The notes under the pieces are model-generated. The model was not told the origin of the DNA, did no database searches, and saw only the letters and a list, made by a program, of their open reading frames with translations. DNA of 64,000 nt from Dipteris shenzhenensis. Its lineage: Eukaryota; Polypodiophyta; Polypodiopsida; Gleicheniales. The position numbers were made by a program, and so were the translations under genes. Shown here piece after piece: positions 43,105 through 56,600 of the stretch. The DNA is taken from assembly GCA_047967505.1 (NCBI GenBank), contig CM106538.1, one strand, 5' to 3'. Position 1 is the stretch's first letter, and the number at the start of each line of letters is the position of its first letter.

Positions 43105-43572
43105 AAAAGCAAGTCATAGCTTGCTTGAGTAGATGCCAATCCTAGCTTAATTGTAGATAACAAAATTATTATTGTGTGATACATATGGTATGCTTCAATA
43201 AAGTGTTGTTAAAGTGAATTGAATTGGATAAAATTAAAGGAAAGAAAAAGCATATGACATTTTTGCTAAGCAAGAGGGAAGGCATTATTGTTTGCTATGG
43301 CAAGCTTTTTGCTCTGATAATTTCTTTACAAAATTGCTTTTATAGATAATGAAAAATAGCTGATATGTTAGATAATATCTTCTATGTATTTTCTAGTAGC
43401 TGAAGAAAACACATATTGGATCATTACCAGCTACCAAGTTAAATCAGAAATGTGTGATTAGACAATGGCATACATATACCCTTCTGCTGATCACAGAATA
43501 GTATATGTCACCTGAACATTACTACTCGCATCATAAGGAAAAAGTATTATGCTTTGTATTTGTTATTGATTT

Positions 43573-43928
43573 CAATATCATACTGGAATGGGACAGTATA
43601 GATATTGAGTAATATGACAAATATAATGCTTGGACCTATACCAAAATAACATAAGGATTGAATGGATGTAGTATAGTACTTTCTATTGGTATAGGATAAG
43701 AATAAAAATCATCTTTCATAAGTTTTGAATTGGCTAAATTCATTATCTCTCAATATCATATTGGTATGGGAGGGTATAGATATTGAGTAATATGATAAAT
43801 ATAATGCTTAAACCTATACCAAAATAACATAAGGAATGAATGGATGCAATAGAGTACCTTCTCTTGGTACAGGATAAGAATAAAAATAATCTTTCATAAG
43901 TTTTGAATTCGCTAAATTCATTATCTCT
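43573..43928 (+). repeat. Tandem repeat, 2 x 178 bp
   Basis: CAATATCATA...GCTAAATTCATTATCTCT occurs twice with a period of 178 bases and about 90% identity. AT-rich, no coding. Confidence 0.8.
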
Positions 43929-44184
43929 TGGTTAATGAGAGCTTAAGATCTCTTGAAGAAATTTTTTGACCATGCTCCATAAGGGTAGATTTGTCTATGG
44001 AGAAAGTGGAGTAGACTCCTATGATTCTACCTCTAGAGGTGGTTGATGCTTTGGGGTGTAGATTAAATCTCCTCTGGTTAAATTGCAAGGCACTTCCCAA
44101 TGGTATCAATTGAATGGTCTCGACCGTAAATGCATGTAGATCCATCTTTGTATATGCTGACATTAAGTGATCTGAGCTAAATTC

Positions 44185-44340
44185 AAAATTTTGGTTGAAG
44201 AGTTACATGCAATTGTAGGAAACCCTCCACACATAGATGTGGCCATCCTTTTGAGGGATATGAGTACAATTTAAAAATTTGGTTGAGGAGCAAGATCTAG
44301 TTGCAGAAAACTCTCCACCCATAGGTGTGGCCATCCTTTA
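44185..44340 (+). repeat. Imperfect tandem repeat, about 85 bp
   Basis: AAATTTTGGTTGAAGAG...GGTGTGGCCATCCTTT-like unit present twice. Confidence 0.6.
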
Positions 44341-45820
44341 CTCCACTACTTTGTGTCTTATGAGCTCCATTTTGTCTAGCAAATCACCATCCTATTGCAT
44401 GATTGCATCAATTGTAGATATCAATTTTCTTGAGGCTTGCCCATCATAACAAACTAAATATGTGCATTACATAGGATACAAAAGACAAAAGTTACAACAC
44501 ATTAAGTGTACAACACTTATTGTTTCATAGTGCCATGATAGCCTACAATTGAATTGATAAAAAAATATCACTTGGCTTGAATGCCTAGAACTAATAAATT
44601 CCAATGTGAGTTCACACATCATCCAAATTTATAGGCTGCAACCAATTATAAACATCCTAAATTGAATTTTTGTTATTGCTAAGAAGTGTAGAACAAAGGG
44701 AATTGAGCATATATACACTACTTTATACTAATCTAGGAAACTGTGATATAACGATACTACACTAAAAAATAAGTGAAAATTATCTCATTAGATTCAATCA
44801 AGATACTGAAGCATCAAGCCAATAAAAACTTTGTATCAAACCTAAGGAAGGCCATCATTACTTTGTCATTAACCTCTTTCTTACGGTTGGATAGGATTAA
44901 AATCTGCTCTCTACCAAATGGAAAATACTGAGATTGTTTTTTAATGACAACATAACATCAAATGAGCTTCCCATTTGCTTGAATGCAACCACATTTGTAG
45001 AATTGATCTAGATGATAGCCAACCTCCTATCTTTTTCTCTTCTCCTCTCTTCCTCTTCATGCCTCCTCAATTTATTTGAGCTTACAATAGACTAGGACTT
45101 AGTGATTTTTTATGCTTCATTTGAGTCTCTATATAATCCTAAACTAACTCTAATGACTATATTCTAATCCAAGTATAATTCTAACTAAATATATTTAACT
45201 TAACTAGCTATATACTAACTAAGTAATTTAAATATATTTAAATTAAATATGCAGTATGACCCGTCTATGGTGGGTTAGGGACCATCTCTATCAAATCTCA
45301 AGGTCAAGATCATAGGTTGCCCAAGGTGGCAGCACCTTGCAACTCTCTATATGCTTTATCATGGTTTGATTTTGTAGATCATCTGATATAATACCAATGC
45401 AAATTCTCTATTGAAGCAAGCTCACAATTGGAGTTAGTAGCCATGGATACACCACCTCTTTGTCTGCATGCTTTGGCTCTCCCCTTCCCTGCTTAGATTG
45501 CATCCATCCAATGCTCCACCTCTCCTTCCCCTCTCCGTCCTTCTCTCCTCACATGGCTGCTTCATTACCTTAGGTTTACAATACCTACTTTCATTATGCT
45601 ATGTAATTGTTCCTCAAGTGAGTGCATTGGAGACATTCGGCAAAGGCATTGATTGGCCCTTCCTCCAAGGAATTCTTGCATGCTCAGTAAAGGCTTTGAT
45701 TAGCCCTTTTGTGGAATAGTAGGTAGGTTTATCAAGCCTTGTCTAAACGGCTTGTTGATTGCTTCTTGTTTTGGATCATTTGTGGCCAAAAGGAAGCTTT
45801 AAACATCAGCCAATTCCTAT
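44341..45820. other. No supported gene
   Basis: AT-rich DNA between the arms of the inverted repeat. The short open frame at 45,468-45,719 has no recognisable motif. Confidence 0.5.
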
Positions 45821-45822
45821 GA

Positions 45823-46050
45823 AGTACGCTCTTATTCTTTTGGGAAATCCCACCATCACATGCTCAAACTGGACATCCTTCCCATACATCCCCCTTTGAC
45901 CTCCCAAACATTTGTTTCCCTTCTCAATTCTTTCTAAGCATGCTCTTATTCTTATGAGAAATCTGACCTTCAAATGGTCAAATCCGATAGTCCTTTCTCT
46001 ACATCTTCCTTTTACCTCCCCAACATTTGTATCCTTTCTTGATGAGCTCT
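45823..46050 (+). repeat. Imperfect tandem repeat, about 115 bp x 2
   Basis: Units share GCTCTTATTCTT, GAAATC, CCTTTGACCTCCC/CCTTTTACCTCCC, AACATTTGT. Next to it (46,140-46,270) CATCATCAATTCTTTCTTTC is repeated three times. Confidence 0.6.
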
Positions 46051-46459
46051 TGTTGTTGTGCCATGCCATCTAAGACTTGGAAAAGGGCCCAAATGAAAGA
46101 ATTGAGGTGAAGAAGCTCCCTGTTGACCTAGGCACTACTCTCATCATATTCATCATCAATTCTTTCTTTCCCTGGATGCAAGATATATTCATATTCATCA
46201 TCATCAATTCTTTCTTTCTTTCTCTTCATATTCATCATCACCAATTCTTTCTTTCCTTGGATGCAAGATATTGCAAAAAAACTAGGCTTAGCAAGGGTGA
46301 TTGTTATGAAAATTAAAATTAAACATGATCACAAATTCATGATTTACCAAAACCATAGAAATCAAGAACAAGGAAACAAGTGGGGGAGAGAAGAGAAAGA
46401 GAGAGAGACACTACATGGGGTCCAATTTGTTCCCCCTAGATGGTGGCTATTGCTTCCCA

Positions 46460-46919
46460 CATCTAGAGTATTTATAATTGTAATTCCAAAAATCAAAGAA
46501 CCAATAATAGTACATCCAAAAGCATCTCTTGTCCATAATTAAAGGGATTGCTCAACATAACTCCACGAGCTCAAAATATCACAAGGCTTAATATGCCTTC
46601 ATCCAAATAAATTAGCCAACGGCTTATTATTCATTACTTTACAATATGGCCCATGGCCTTTGGCAACCATTTGATACTTCGATCAATCCAAATCACCTTC
46701 ACCATCTCTGCTCATTGTTATCTAATGCATCATCTGTACTCAAGCCACCAATTGTGTTAGTTGTTACAATTAATTAATGAATCATTACACCAACTAATCC
46801 CAACGCAATTGTATGCTTGATATACAAACATCAAAATACACACCTTGTGACCAATTGCAATAATACCAGTAACACTAGTGACATTAATATTAATGTGGAA
46901 TCACCCACAATACTAACCA
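46460..46919 (-). repeat. Right arm of the large inverted repeat
   Basis: Reverse-orientation copy of 42,623-43,104. Sequences diverge abruptly at both ends of the match. Confidence 0.8.
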
Positions 46920-47860
46920 TGTTTTCATGATGTTTACTTCATGTGTTTTTATTTAATTATTGAATATGTCATGATGTATTTTTTCACTTGCATAAAATGT
47001 CTCAAATGCATATAACTGTATTTAATCCCTCCTAATGGACTTTTATCATTAAATTAAGCGTTATTATATTAAATGTACGATTTATTATATCAGATATGTC
47101 ATGATCTCTTATTAAATTTTATTAAATATCTCATGTTTTTTTAATATATCTGATTATAGTAAATTTCTACTCATGAATTTTTACAATTATATTAAGTATC
47201 TCATGATGCTCTTTTTTAAGTTGCATTATATTAAATGACTTATGATGATGTTTAAGTTTCCTAGAGAGATATTTAAGTAGGGGAATATATGATTGCCTTC
47301 ATAGTATTTAATGGTTATAATATGCTAGATGAAGAGGATATGAAAGTCTCTATAAGATGTTACCTTGTATCTCCTCAAAAAATGAATCCAATCCAACCCG
47401 AACCACTTGCAAACAAGAGCTAATTTTGAGGACAAAATTCACATAATCACTCTAAGTGCTTGCTACATCTTGAGTGACACCAGCGAGAGAGGGACCCTAC
47501 TCAATTGTTTTTACATTTGTATTTGTGATAAATTAAGCTTAATTTATGGGTTTGGAGGCGGGAGATGACGTTGGGTAAGCCTGAGAGGAAGGTAGCAAGG
47601 GAGAGGGTGGCGAATGAAGGCAGAGAAGGGAGGGAGAGAGACAAGGTAAAGAGTGAGAGAGAGGCACCCAAAATGGAGGATGGGAGGGAAGATATAAGGG
47701 AGGCAAGGCATTTCGAGAGGAGTCCAAAACCCTCTATTTTTGCTTACCTTTGCTTACCTTAAATTTTCATTGTCCTTGCATTATATAGCTTAATATTTCC
47801 CTGCATGGGGAAACTCAAATAAAACTCATGGGGGGGCCTACTTGCATGTGTGTGTATGTG
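46920..47860. other. No supported gene; purine-rich patch
   Basis: AT-rich to about 47,560, then a GA-rich run at 47,575-47,720. No motif supports a protein in either direction. Confidence 0.45.
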
Positions 47861-47885
47861 TTTTATGTGTGTGTGTGTGTGTGTT
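47861..47885. repeat. TG microsatellite
   Basis: About 10 GT dinucleotides at the edge of a short dispersed repeat. Confidence 0.8.
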
Positions 47886-47952
47886 ACCTAATAGAACAAT
47901 AAAATCTATATGTCCCTTACTAGAATCATTTGGCTCATAATTACATAAATGC
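47880..47952 (+). repeat. Direct repeat, copy 1 (about 70 bp)
   Basis: CCTAATAGAACAATAAAATC... is repeated at 52,990-53,061 with about six differences. The two copies frame the Penelope-like coding region. Confidence 0.7.
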
Positions 47953-50050
47953 CCTTTCATTTGTGCAACTTCAATCCCATGTAATTCATTCAGCCAATGC
48001 TATAGTTCATATCAGTAAATCAAAAAATGCTTAAGGAAATCCTCAAGTCAAAGTTCATTATACTGTATTAACGCCATTTCAGCCCAACTATTATCAACAG
48101 AATTCTGCAAAAAGAAATTTATGTTTGTCATATATATATATCTTAATCAAAATTGCTAATTTGGCTAATCATACTGTATATAACTGTCTCCTTGTCCTGT
48201 TTTTGTATTACAGGCATTACAGTGGATAATCTTCCCCTTACTCATGTATATCGAGCAGGGGCTCCCCCACAAAAATAATCATAAGGGGTGTCAAGATGGA
48301 ATCAAAAGTCGGCTCCATTTGATAGTCACTACTGTCTTTTGGAAAATCGTGGAGTGGACCGGCGGTCTTATAAGCCAGTGTGTCAGTATCCTCCTTTTTT
48401 TTTCAACCAAAACACCGAGATAAGTAGCTGGACTCACCTACATCCATCCACAAGCATCGCATGTTAGGACATGAATTCAATGCAATGTGGGACTATAGGC
48501 TTGAAGGCCCAACCACGGTTGTTATCCTTGTCAAACTCAGCAATTTCTAAAAATGGAGCAATAGTAGTGGTTACTAAGGGTGGCCAAGGTTATAGCTGAG
48601 AAATGGTGTTGCAATAAGATGAGTGTGATTAACAGAGTAGCAGTGAGTTCTTTAGTATTATTAGTCCTCAGAAATTTTACAGAAAAGTTCTCATGAAATG
48701 TGCTAAGTTAGAGATAGACATTATCCATAAGTGTAACAGTAGCAGTAGTAAATTATAGAATTACAGCAAGTGTCTCAATTAAATGGGAGACCATTTTATT
48801 TCTCATGTATTCAATGTAAACAGATATATGTAGCTGGTCTCCTAGTCCAAGAAAGCTTAATCCATACACAAGTGTATCATCAGTTGTCTCAAATTGTTTT
48901 AAGAGCTTGCCTATCCCTAGTTAACTTGGGGAATGAGGGACTCGTCTTATCCATTACTCTCTAAGTCTCATGCATTTGAGAGTGTATACAATTTGGTTTT
49001 TTCCTAGTAAAGCAAATACCCCTTCATATACTACTAAAACAAGTATTCAAAGGGGTTGTTCGAGTACTCCTAGTGTCTGCAGTATCAGATCCGTGTAACT
49101 CAATTGTATTGAGTGAGTCATGTGCTAAAACCGCTGAGTAGAGATGCTACATGCTTCTTCTAAAATAGTAACAACATCTTGAGGCTAATAGGTGGCGTTG
49201 TAGGTATCGAGCTGCTACCCAGCTTTCTGAGCCATGCTGTTCTTGCAACTCCACTTTAAATAGTCGTGGAGAGCAACTCCCTTTTGGAGCTCGGGCTTAC
49301 AAGCTGACCCTATACTCATCAAGGGAGTATAGCATCGAGATCCCGGGCTTTAGGGTTATGCATCTGGTATTGGGCTCCTCCTCGTTGCCCACCATAGTGA
49401 TGGCCATAGTTTTTTGGGCTCAGGCATATATAGCGAACCTGGATGTGGGTTTAAGGGGTACAGTTCCATTGCTCCAACCCAATAATGTATCCTCGTGTTC
49501 AAGTGAACAATCAACATGTAATCTCACTCCCATGGTGTCTAGGGAGCTTGGTGTTTGGTGATAATCTCTTTACACTATCTATCCTTCGTATATAATTGAA
49601 ACAAATCAATACAACAAAGTGCGCAGGGCGTTCAAAGTTTCATGAGTTTTTATATATTTCCTAGTTACTCACCTCTATTGCGAGCAAGCAGCTTCCAAAA
49701 GTATGCGTAACCAACTCACGTAAACGTTGATTTTGGATGCATGCAACAAACTGCAGGTAAATGTAAGTGGCACGTAGAAAGAAATCGAACTCCCAAGACC
49801 GAGAAGGTTCATTTCTACCCATTGGCACTTTGCAAACAAGTGTTGCAAAATCCTTTGGTTGCTGAATCTCTTCTGTTCCATTGTGTGTGGAGTTTCTGTC
49901 GTCAACCCTACAGTCCAGGAGTTGAACGTGGCAGGTCATTAGCGTATGGAGCCTCCCAAGTCATCAGCTCATCGAGTCTCCTCGGTCATCAGCTCATGGA
50001 GCCTCCCGAGCTCCCTTTGCTTCTCCTTATTGCTATGCGAGATAAGAGTC
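47953..50050. other. No supported gene
   Basis: A TATA-like CATATATAG at about 49,425 and the open frame 49,661-49,939 (minus) have no recognised motif. Confidence 0.45.
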
Positions 50051-50052
50051 AA

Positions 50053-52950
50053 TTACGGATCGTTTGTCAGTGTATTAGGAATGCCAGATACCTGTCTGTA
50101 TGTCACCCCTCCTAGAGAGAGGTGCATATTGCTGAGGAGCCATGTGTTTATTGCAATCAGTTCTTGTTTTGATGCTGAGGTGGTATGTCGTGGTCTATTG
50201 TCCCACCAATCAGCTTCTTTTCTTTTTCGAGGGAAAATGAACTCTTTTTCTAAAAAAGAGAAGGCAAGTGAAATCACTAGTTCCATCACTTAAATGGGGC
50301 CTGTTTCTCCTTCCAGGGGGATGTTCTCAAAACATTTGCCAATGTCAGCTGAGAATATGCATGTTATGGAGTCTCACAGGTTTATTTTTTTATCATATAT
50401 TGATTTGACTATCCAAAAGGCTTTTGAAGGGATGTTCGCTTTTGAAGGGATGTTCAGATCGTCCTTGATTGCTTCCTGTAGGCTTGCACTAGCAACCATA
50501 AGGGGTTCTAGGCATGCTTGTAGTGAAGATGCTATGAATCTGGCTATTTCTAAGAAGACACATGCATGGGCATTTGTTATCCACCTAAAGGAGTTTTTGT
50601 GTGCTTTGTATGTGCACATCAAGTAGGGCAAGAGTGTTTCTCAATAAGTGGACATATCTAGAAGGATAAGATGCCCTTTGCTAGTCGATCAAGGGAGTTC
50701 TCATGTTCGATTTGGATAAAGTCTGGGCTGTGTAGCCTCTCATATGCTAGGGAGAAGGCCAGTTTTGTGCATATGAATGCTGGTGTGGATGCTGATTTAT
50801 CTATGGAGTTGACTAGGACATTGGATACAATCTGGTATGCACCTCTAGAGTGTATGAAAAGGTTAAGTTTTCCACTCTTGTAAGTGATTTGGATGCAATC
50901 AAGTGCTCCAAGAAGCTTCTTGCAAATGTTTCAAAAGGTCCCTTTAGTTTTTGAAATATATTCTCTCTTGGGATATGGTTCAAACCTTTTTGCAGCTCAT
51001 TGCAAAGCTGTTCATTTTTAACTAGGCCTATATCCAGTGTTACCACGTGGTTCCAGTTGTTGTCTCTAAAGGCTACCATGTCAACTTCATGGCAATGGCA
51101 AGATATGTTCCCTTTATCCCTAAAGTATAACCATGGCTTCATTAATTTTGCTCCCAAGTTGTCCTTAAATGACTAGCTAATAGACACATTCATTATGAAT
51201 GTTTAAGGCATTGGTAAATTGTGGTCCAAAAAGAATTCAAAAAGCCGCTTTTTTATTGAAAAATAGTCAAGAAGGGGGTTATCAAATTCCAAGGTTATGA
51301 ATCCTTTATTTTCTTTCGAGCGATGAGTGATTAAAGTAAGCTCTCCACGAGGAAGGTAAACAAAGCTTTTTAGGGGGGAGTTGCATACCTGCAAAACATC
51401 AATCTTTTTCATCATAGAGAAGGTGCTTGACTGGTAACTTTACATTGCTATCTTGTGTAAATGACATTGTCTTTCCACCCCTCATAATCTTTGAAGGCCC
51501 TACTTGAGATTCTCTAGTGTCTAGGTGGACTGATCTTTCTGCACTGTTCTGCCATTTAATTTGCTTTGGGGTATGTGATTGGATTGGTTGTGATTTTCTG
51601 GCTCTCCCATAGCCCATTCCACCACGTGACTGAAATCTACCCTATTTCAAGGAGCTGGTTGCTCTATGGCTACTTGTGTCTTGCCCTCTTACAATTCTTT
51701 CACCATAAGAACAGATCCCTGGGAGGGGTGTGGGAGCAAGGGTAAGGAAGGGCTCTTCTCTAAATTATGTACTGCTGTAAGCATCAGCTCTCTCATGTAC
51801 ATGAATGTAATGGAGGCTTTCCCAAATAATATCATATCGGGGGTCTTCATAAATAATAGAAAGGAGTTAAATGCTGCCTTCAATGGTCCGCCAGGATAGA
51901 AGGTAACCAAGTTATTGACGATGAACCAAATGGCATGGTCGAACTAGAGTGGTTGGGCTTTGCAATCCATTATTTCTTCATTGCATCTGCATTTTATATA
52001 TGGCCTGCCCATGTTAAAGATGTCATTGACGTACTTCAGAGTTCTCCTTTTTGCTTCATTAATCCTACTCTTGCATCTACCAAAGAATCCTACCAGGGAT
52101 GGGCATCTGTCGGATGCAAACATAGCCATGGGAAAGAAGCTGGCCAATGTGTGGCTATATACAATGTGGATATCAAAATTCTGAGCTGCATGTTTTGCTT
52201 CCGATTTGATACTCGTAGTGGTCTGTATTAAATCTATGAGGAACAACCAAGTGTCAATGTGGAATGGGGCCAAGAGATTCATATCATGCACATCCCATAC
52301 TTTGTTATCATGTGCCATAAGCTCCGCTTCTAGCACTCTGAGTGGGAATAATGGGTTTGTATATGTGGGGCAAGAGCTTTTCCTAGTATTTGTCATAGGT
52401 ATCACCATCAGATCTGAGAAGATCTTGTCTTGATCATCTTGAGAAAGTCCCTCCATATTGCAGAAACTATGTTGGAGGGTAGAAAGCAGATTTTGTGGAG
52501 GAATAAAGCATTTGAGACCCATATTTTCTGTAGACACCGGGAGGACTAGGGGGGCAGATTGAAATTGAGGAAGAGACTCCTCATAGTGTTTGGGGATGAT
52601 TCCAGGAAGTCCAAGAGGGCCTTGTTGTCTTCATGGATGATTTGATCCAATGATGCATGGAGTTTCTTTATGAGTGCTATTGACTCCTCTATTTTCCCTT
52701 TGCTGAGTATCAAGACTTTGCACCAGTCATTGAAAGACAGCTGCATTATTAGAAGTCTCCCTAAGTCTGGGTGATCCTTTAGCTCTTGTGTGTCCAACCA
52801 AATAATGGTCTCATGGAGCCCCCTTTGATGGAACATGGTCATGATAGATTGGCAAGCTTGAGATGGGGCTGGTAATGGATCCTCGTAACCAACTTTGGTG
52901 AGGTCCGTGAACCAAACGGGTGCCTGGGGGAGAGAGAGAAACAAACCCAT
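50053..52950 (-). pseudogene. Penelope-like reverse transcriptase, decayed
   Basis: Minus-strand fragments in all three frames, reading N to C from 52,950 to 50,053. The C-terminal third has RT character. 'YLMCTYKAHKNSFRWITNAH' (K-x-H-K region at about 50,570-50,625) recalls the KxHK box of Penelope-like RTs. 'FSADIGKCFENIPLEGE' has the motif A Asp at 50,344-50,346 in the D-(V/I)-x3-(Y/F)-x-N-I-P pattern of that class. 'YRQVSGIP' at about 50,080-50,105 fits motif B. Motif C (YxDD) is missing because the sequence changes at about 50,053. Upstream blocks ('VTLDIGLVKNEQLCNEL', 'FITLEFDNPLLDYFS') are not recognised. No GIY-YIG domain found. Confidence 0.5.
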
Positions 52951-52989
52951 TAAGTTAGGATCTTTGTAATCCTGACGAGCGTATTACGA

Positions 52990-53061
52990 TGTGTGTTGCC
53001 TAATAGAACAATAAAATCTATATCTCCCTTACTACAATCCTTTGAATCATAATTACATAAA
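52990..53061 (+). repeat. Direct repeat, copy 2 (about 70 bp)
   Basis: Copy of 47,880-47,952 in the same orientation. It lies immediately upstream (minus strand) of the Penelope-like reading. Confidence 0.7.
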
Positions 53062-53219
53062 ACACACTATTCAAAATTTTTGGACTTGTGTAAAGTCCAA
53101 TTTGAGAAATGGACTAAAAAACAGTCCAAAATTTTTGAATATACTAGTAATGTTGTTTTTTGAACTAGATTTGACAATTCCAAACAATAGATTTGGTGAT
53201 TAAGTACTAAGAACATAAA

Positions 53220-53520
53220 TGCATAACCAAATCTCTTACAGAGGTGGTCTACATAAACATCTTCATAACTTCTTATGAATTGAGCTACTATCACCTAAGA
53301 ACATCAATAGATGACCAATTCTCTTAGAAAGGTGGTGTAAATAAACACCTTTATGTATAAGTGGTGTGCACACACCTTTATGACCATTTCTTTTAGAAAG
53401 GTGGTGTACATAAACCCCTTACAAAGGTAGTGTACATAGATCCTTTTATGTGTAAGTGGTGTACATATACGCCTCACTTGGTATTAAAAAACACCCTTAA
53501 CTATAAAAATACATTGACAT
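53220..53520. repeat. Degenerate short repeats, GGTGTACATA-type
   Basis: AGGTGGTGTACATAAAC and AAGTGGTGTACATA phrases recur about six times, with inverted ACACC copies, similar in theme to the MITE-like hairpins at 38,240. Confidence 0.55.
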
Positions 53521-53639
53521 AAAGTTTAAAATACACCATTAAGTATAAAATGGACCTCATAAACAATCTTTATACACAATAATGAGAGTAAAGAAATAAA
53601 AAAAGTAGCTAACTTTTTATTAGATATTTGCTTTACATA

Positions 53640-56600
53640 GAAGTTCAAAACTTGCGAAGTTCAAAACTTGCGAAGTTCAAAACTTGTGATTACAAAGCCG
53701 TCAACCATCATGTTCCTCAGTACAAATGTCCTCAATGCTAGGCCCTTGACTACCAGGTTCCTGACTAATAGGCTGCTCTGCTCTAAGACAATACCAATGC
53801 TCTCAATGCACCCTTGACTACCAGGGTCTTGACTAATAGGCTGCTCTAAGATTGGAGTCTCAGTAGCAAGGTCCTCAGTAGTTTGCTCTTCAGTTCCAAG
53901 CACTTGACTAGTAGGCTGCTCTAAAGTCTCATGTCCCAGTTCTTGGTGAGTAGGATCTTGGCTACTAGGCTCCTAACTAGTAGGTTGCTCTGGAGTCTGT
54001 AAGATCATGGTTGAAGAACCATCTATGCCTCCTGGTAACTCCTCCTGGTCATGCTTTGCCTCATCCATACCTTCTTTGGGTAAGGCTTCCTTGCTTGATC
54101 CACTTGCATGTCCTTCACCCAAGATCAAAGGTGCCTTCCTCACTCATAATTTCAAGGGAAGTGCTTGCACCTCTTTAGCCTTACCTTTTCCTATGACGTG
54201 CCATACTACTACTTCTTGTTGCTGCGAGCCTTCCCATATGATGAGTTGAACCTCCTTGACTCTAGTTAACAATTGATCACCCTTATTATTTGTGCGAATT
54301 TCTTCTTACTGTAAGTCATCGGATGCAGAGCTTTCATCCTCATCATCACCTAAGCTAGAATCATCACCCTCAGACTCACTACCCTCGTCTTCGACATTTT
54401 CCTCACTACCCTCTTCTTTGACATTTTCCTCTTCAAAGAAGGTAGTGCAACTGCAATATGTGTCAAAGAACTCAATCTGATGGGGGGTATCAATGACATT
54501 TACATTTCTACGTTGGTGTAGCAATTTCTCAACAGCAAAACCCATTCGATACAATGCTACTTCCCATCCATCATTCAGTAAATTATTTGTCATTTCTAGT
54601 ATCACATTAGGATCCATCGGCTTTCGGTAATCCACCATTGCTGCATCAAGTTTAACCTTATTGTCCTCAAAGTAATGAAGCTCGAGAGTCCTTAAAGGAA
54701 TTTTGATTAGATTGCCACCACCCCTGGATAAGTAGTACATCAAGAAAGGCTACAAGACTTGAATGGCAGTGCCTTCTACAGTCATATGATTGCGTAGGAC
54801 TATACCATGGTATACTTTTGAAAGTAAATACCCAAATGCAGATGTCAAACTTGCATACAAGGCATCCCTTTGTGATTCTATCATGAACAGGACCAACGTT
54901 GATCTTTTCTTATCTGCCATAGGACCTTCTATGATAAACCGCACAAGTTCAACTATCTGTTACACTGCAAGGTCTTGCAATTCATCTATGAAAAATACAC
55001 ATGGCTTCTCCCAAGCATGACCGCTTATTGTTATGAAATGTATGTATCAATGCCATTGATGTGTGCGAAATTTGTATCATTCTCTGATAGCAAGATATCA
55101 TAGGAGAAGCTGAATGGAGAACCATCATCTAAACCACCAATTGCTCTACCTTGGGCAGTGGATTGCAAGGCCTTTTTCTTGATGTCCATATATTCTGTCT
55201 CAATAACCTTTGGCATTTTAACTCTTAGATCCATTGTTGGTGTGGCATCTGCATCCATTGAAGCCAATCACTTTCTAGCCCATGTCTTATCAAGGAGTTG
55301 ACCTAGGCTAAGTGCTTTCTTCTTATCCACATTAATTGACTTGCCAACTAACTCATCATCAGATTTCAATAAAAACAATAGTGTCGAGAGAGCAGCCTCA
55401 CTTTGAATCATTCGGGTGACCACTTCATCCAAGTTGCTATGGTTGCTCTTCTTTCCAAAGAAGCAGTCACCGCTTAGGATCTTCTTGCATACTTCTTCTG
55501 TTATTGCATCTGGAACAAACCTTAATGCTCTCCACCAAACAATACACATCGGTTTCATTATTTCTTTCCTCTGAGTTGCACTGTGCTCTGGTGCCTCAAA
55601 GGATATCTTTCCTGTTTCATATGGTTGGCAAACATCCACCATGCTCTAAAACACTGAGTCCTTGCGGAAGACAATGCAAGTAACATCCCTGTCTCTTACA
55701 ACGGTGGTGTTCAGATCCTTTGCCTCAACCTTATTACTTGGTATGCCTTGCGTATTACTTTACAACACCTTTCAAGCATCTATAGAATGGTGTGCTCTTT
55801 GCCATGTACTCAGATGTAGGTCTCTTGCCCTTCACTGTTTGTGGCTTTCCATAGCCCACCCATAACTCCCTTGCCTTTATCAGGATCTCAAAAAGAGAAG
55901 AGCTATTTTTCAACCTAAATGGAGTAGAATTTAGCCTTTTTGATTCTAGAATGAACTTCGAGTCATCGTTAAATATGCATACATGACAAATGACCCATTG
56001 AAACTTTTCCATCCACTCAATCTATGGCAAGTTTCCTTTTCTTCCCTCATCAAAGGCGATCCTGCAAGCTTCACAAAAGTGTTGCCCATCAATGGGCTCA
56101 AACCTGCATCGTTCCAAGAATCTATTCTTTGCCAGCATGTATCTCTTCTCGATGTCAGTCCCATATTGGCTTTGGTACAAAAACTCTCCACGAACAAAGT
56201 CACTCCTTCTAAGGTTCTCAAAAGCATCAAGAAAGTCCATGCGCTTTTGAAATGTGACATCAGGCAATGTAGGATCATCTTCTTGAAGTCTCTTAAACAC
56301 CATAGGATGAAGAGTCATATTAGTGGCAACTGGAGTTCTTGTTTTCCTCGTATCTTCATACAATTTGCATGCAAATGTCTTATCTAGCTTTCTTTGATTT
56401 ATGAACAATGAAGCTCAATCAATAAGCATTGTGGCCATGCGGAATTGTGAAAATCCCTAAATATACCCCTCATCCTCTGGAGGATTTAAGTCTACCACAC
56501 TTATAGAAAAGTCTGCGAGACTTGTATCTTCTTCTTGCGGATCCTCCTGATCATCACTATTCAATTTTTCGCCTGGTTTTAAATAACCTACACTTGAACG

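Noticed and set aside
43921-44163. Minus-strand 80-codon frame
   Set aside because: Begins in a tandem repeat and lacks any motif.
47539-47762. Pro/Ser- or Arg/Glu-rich frames on both strands
   Set aside because: Low-complexity GA/CT patch.
49358-50115. Plus- and minus-strand frames of 67-124 codons
   Set aside because: No motifs; they overlap each other and the end of the RT-like region.
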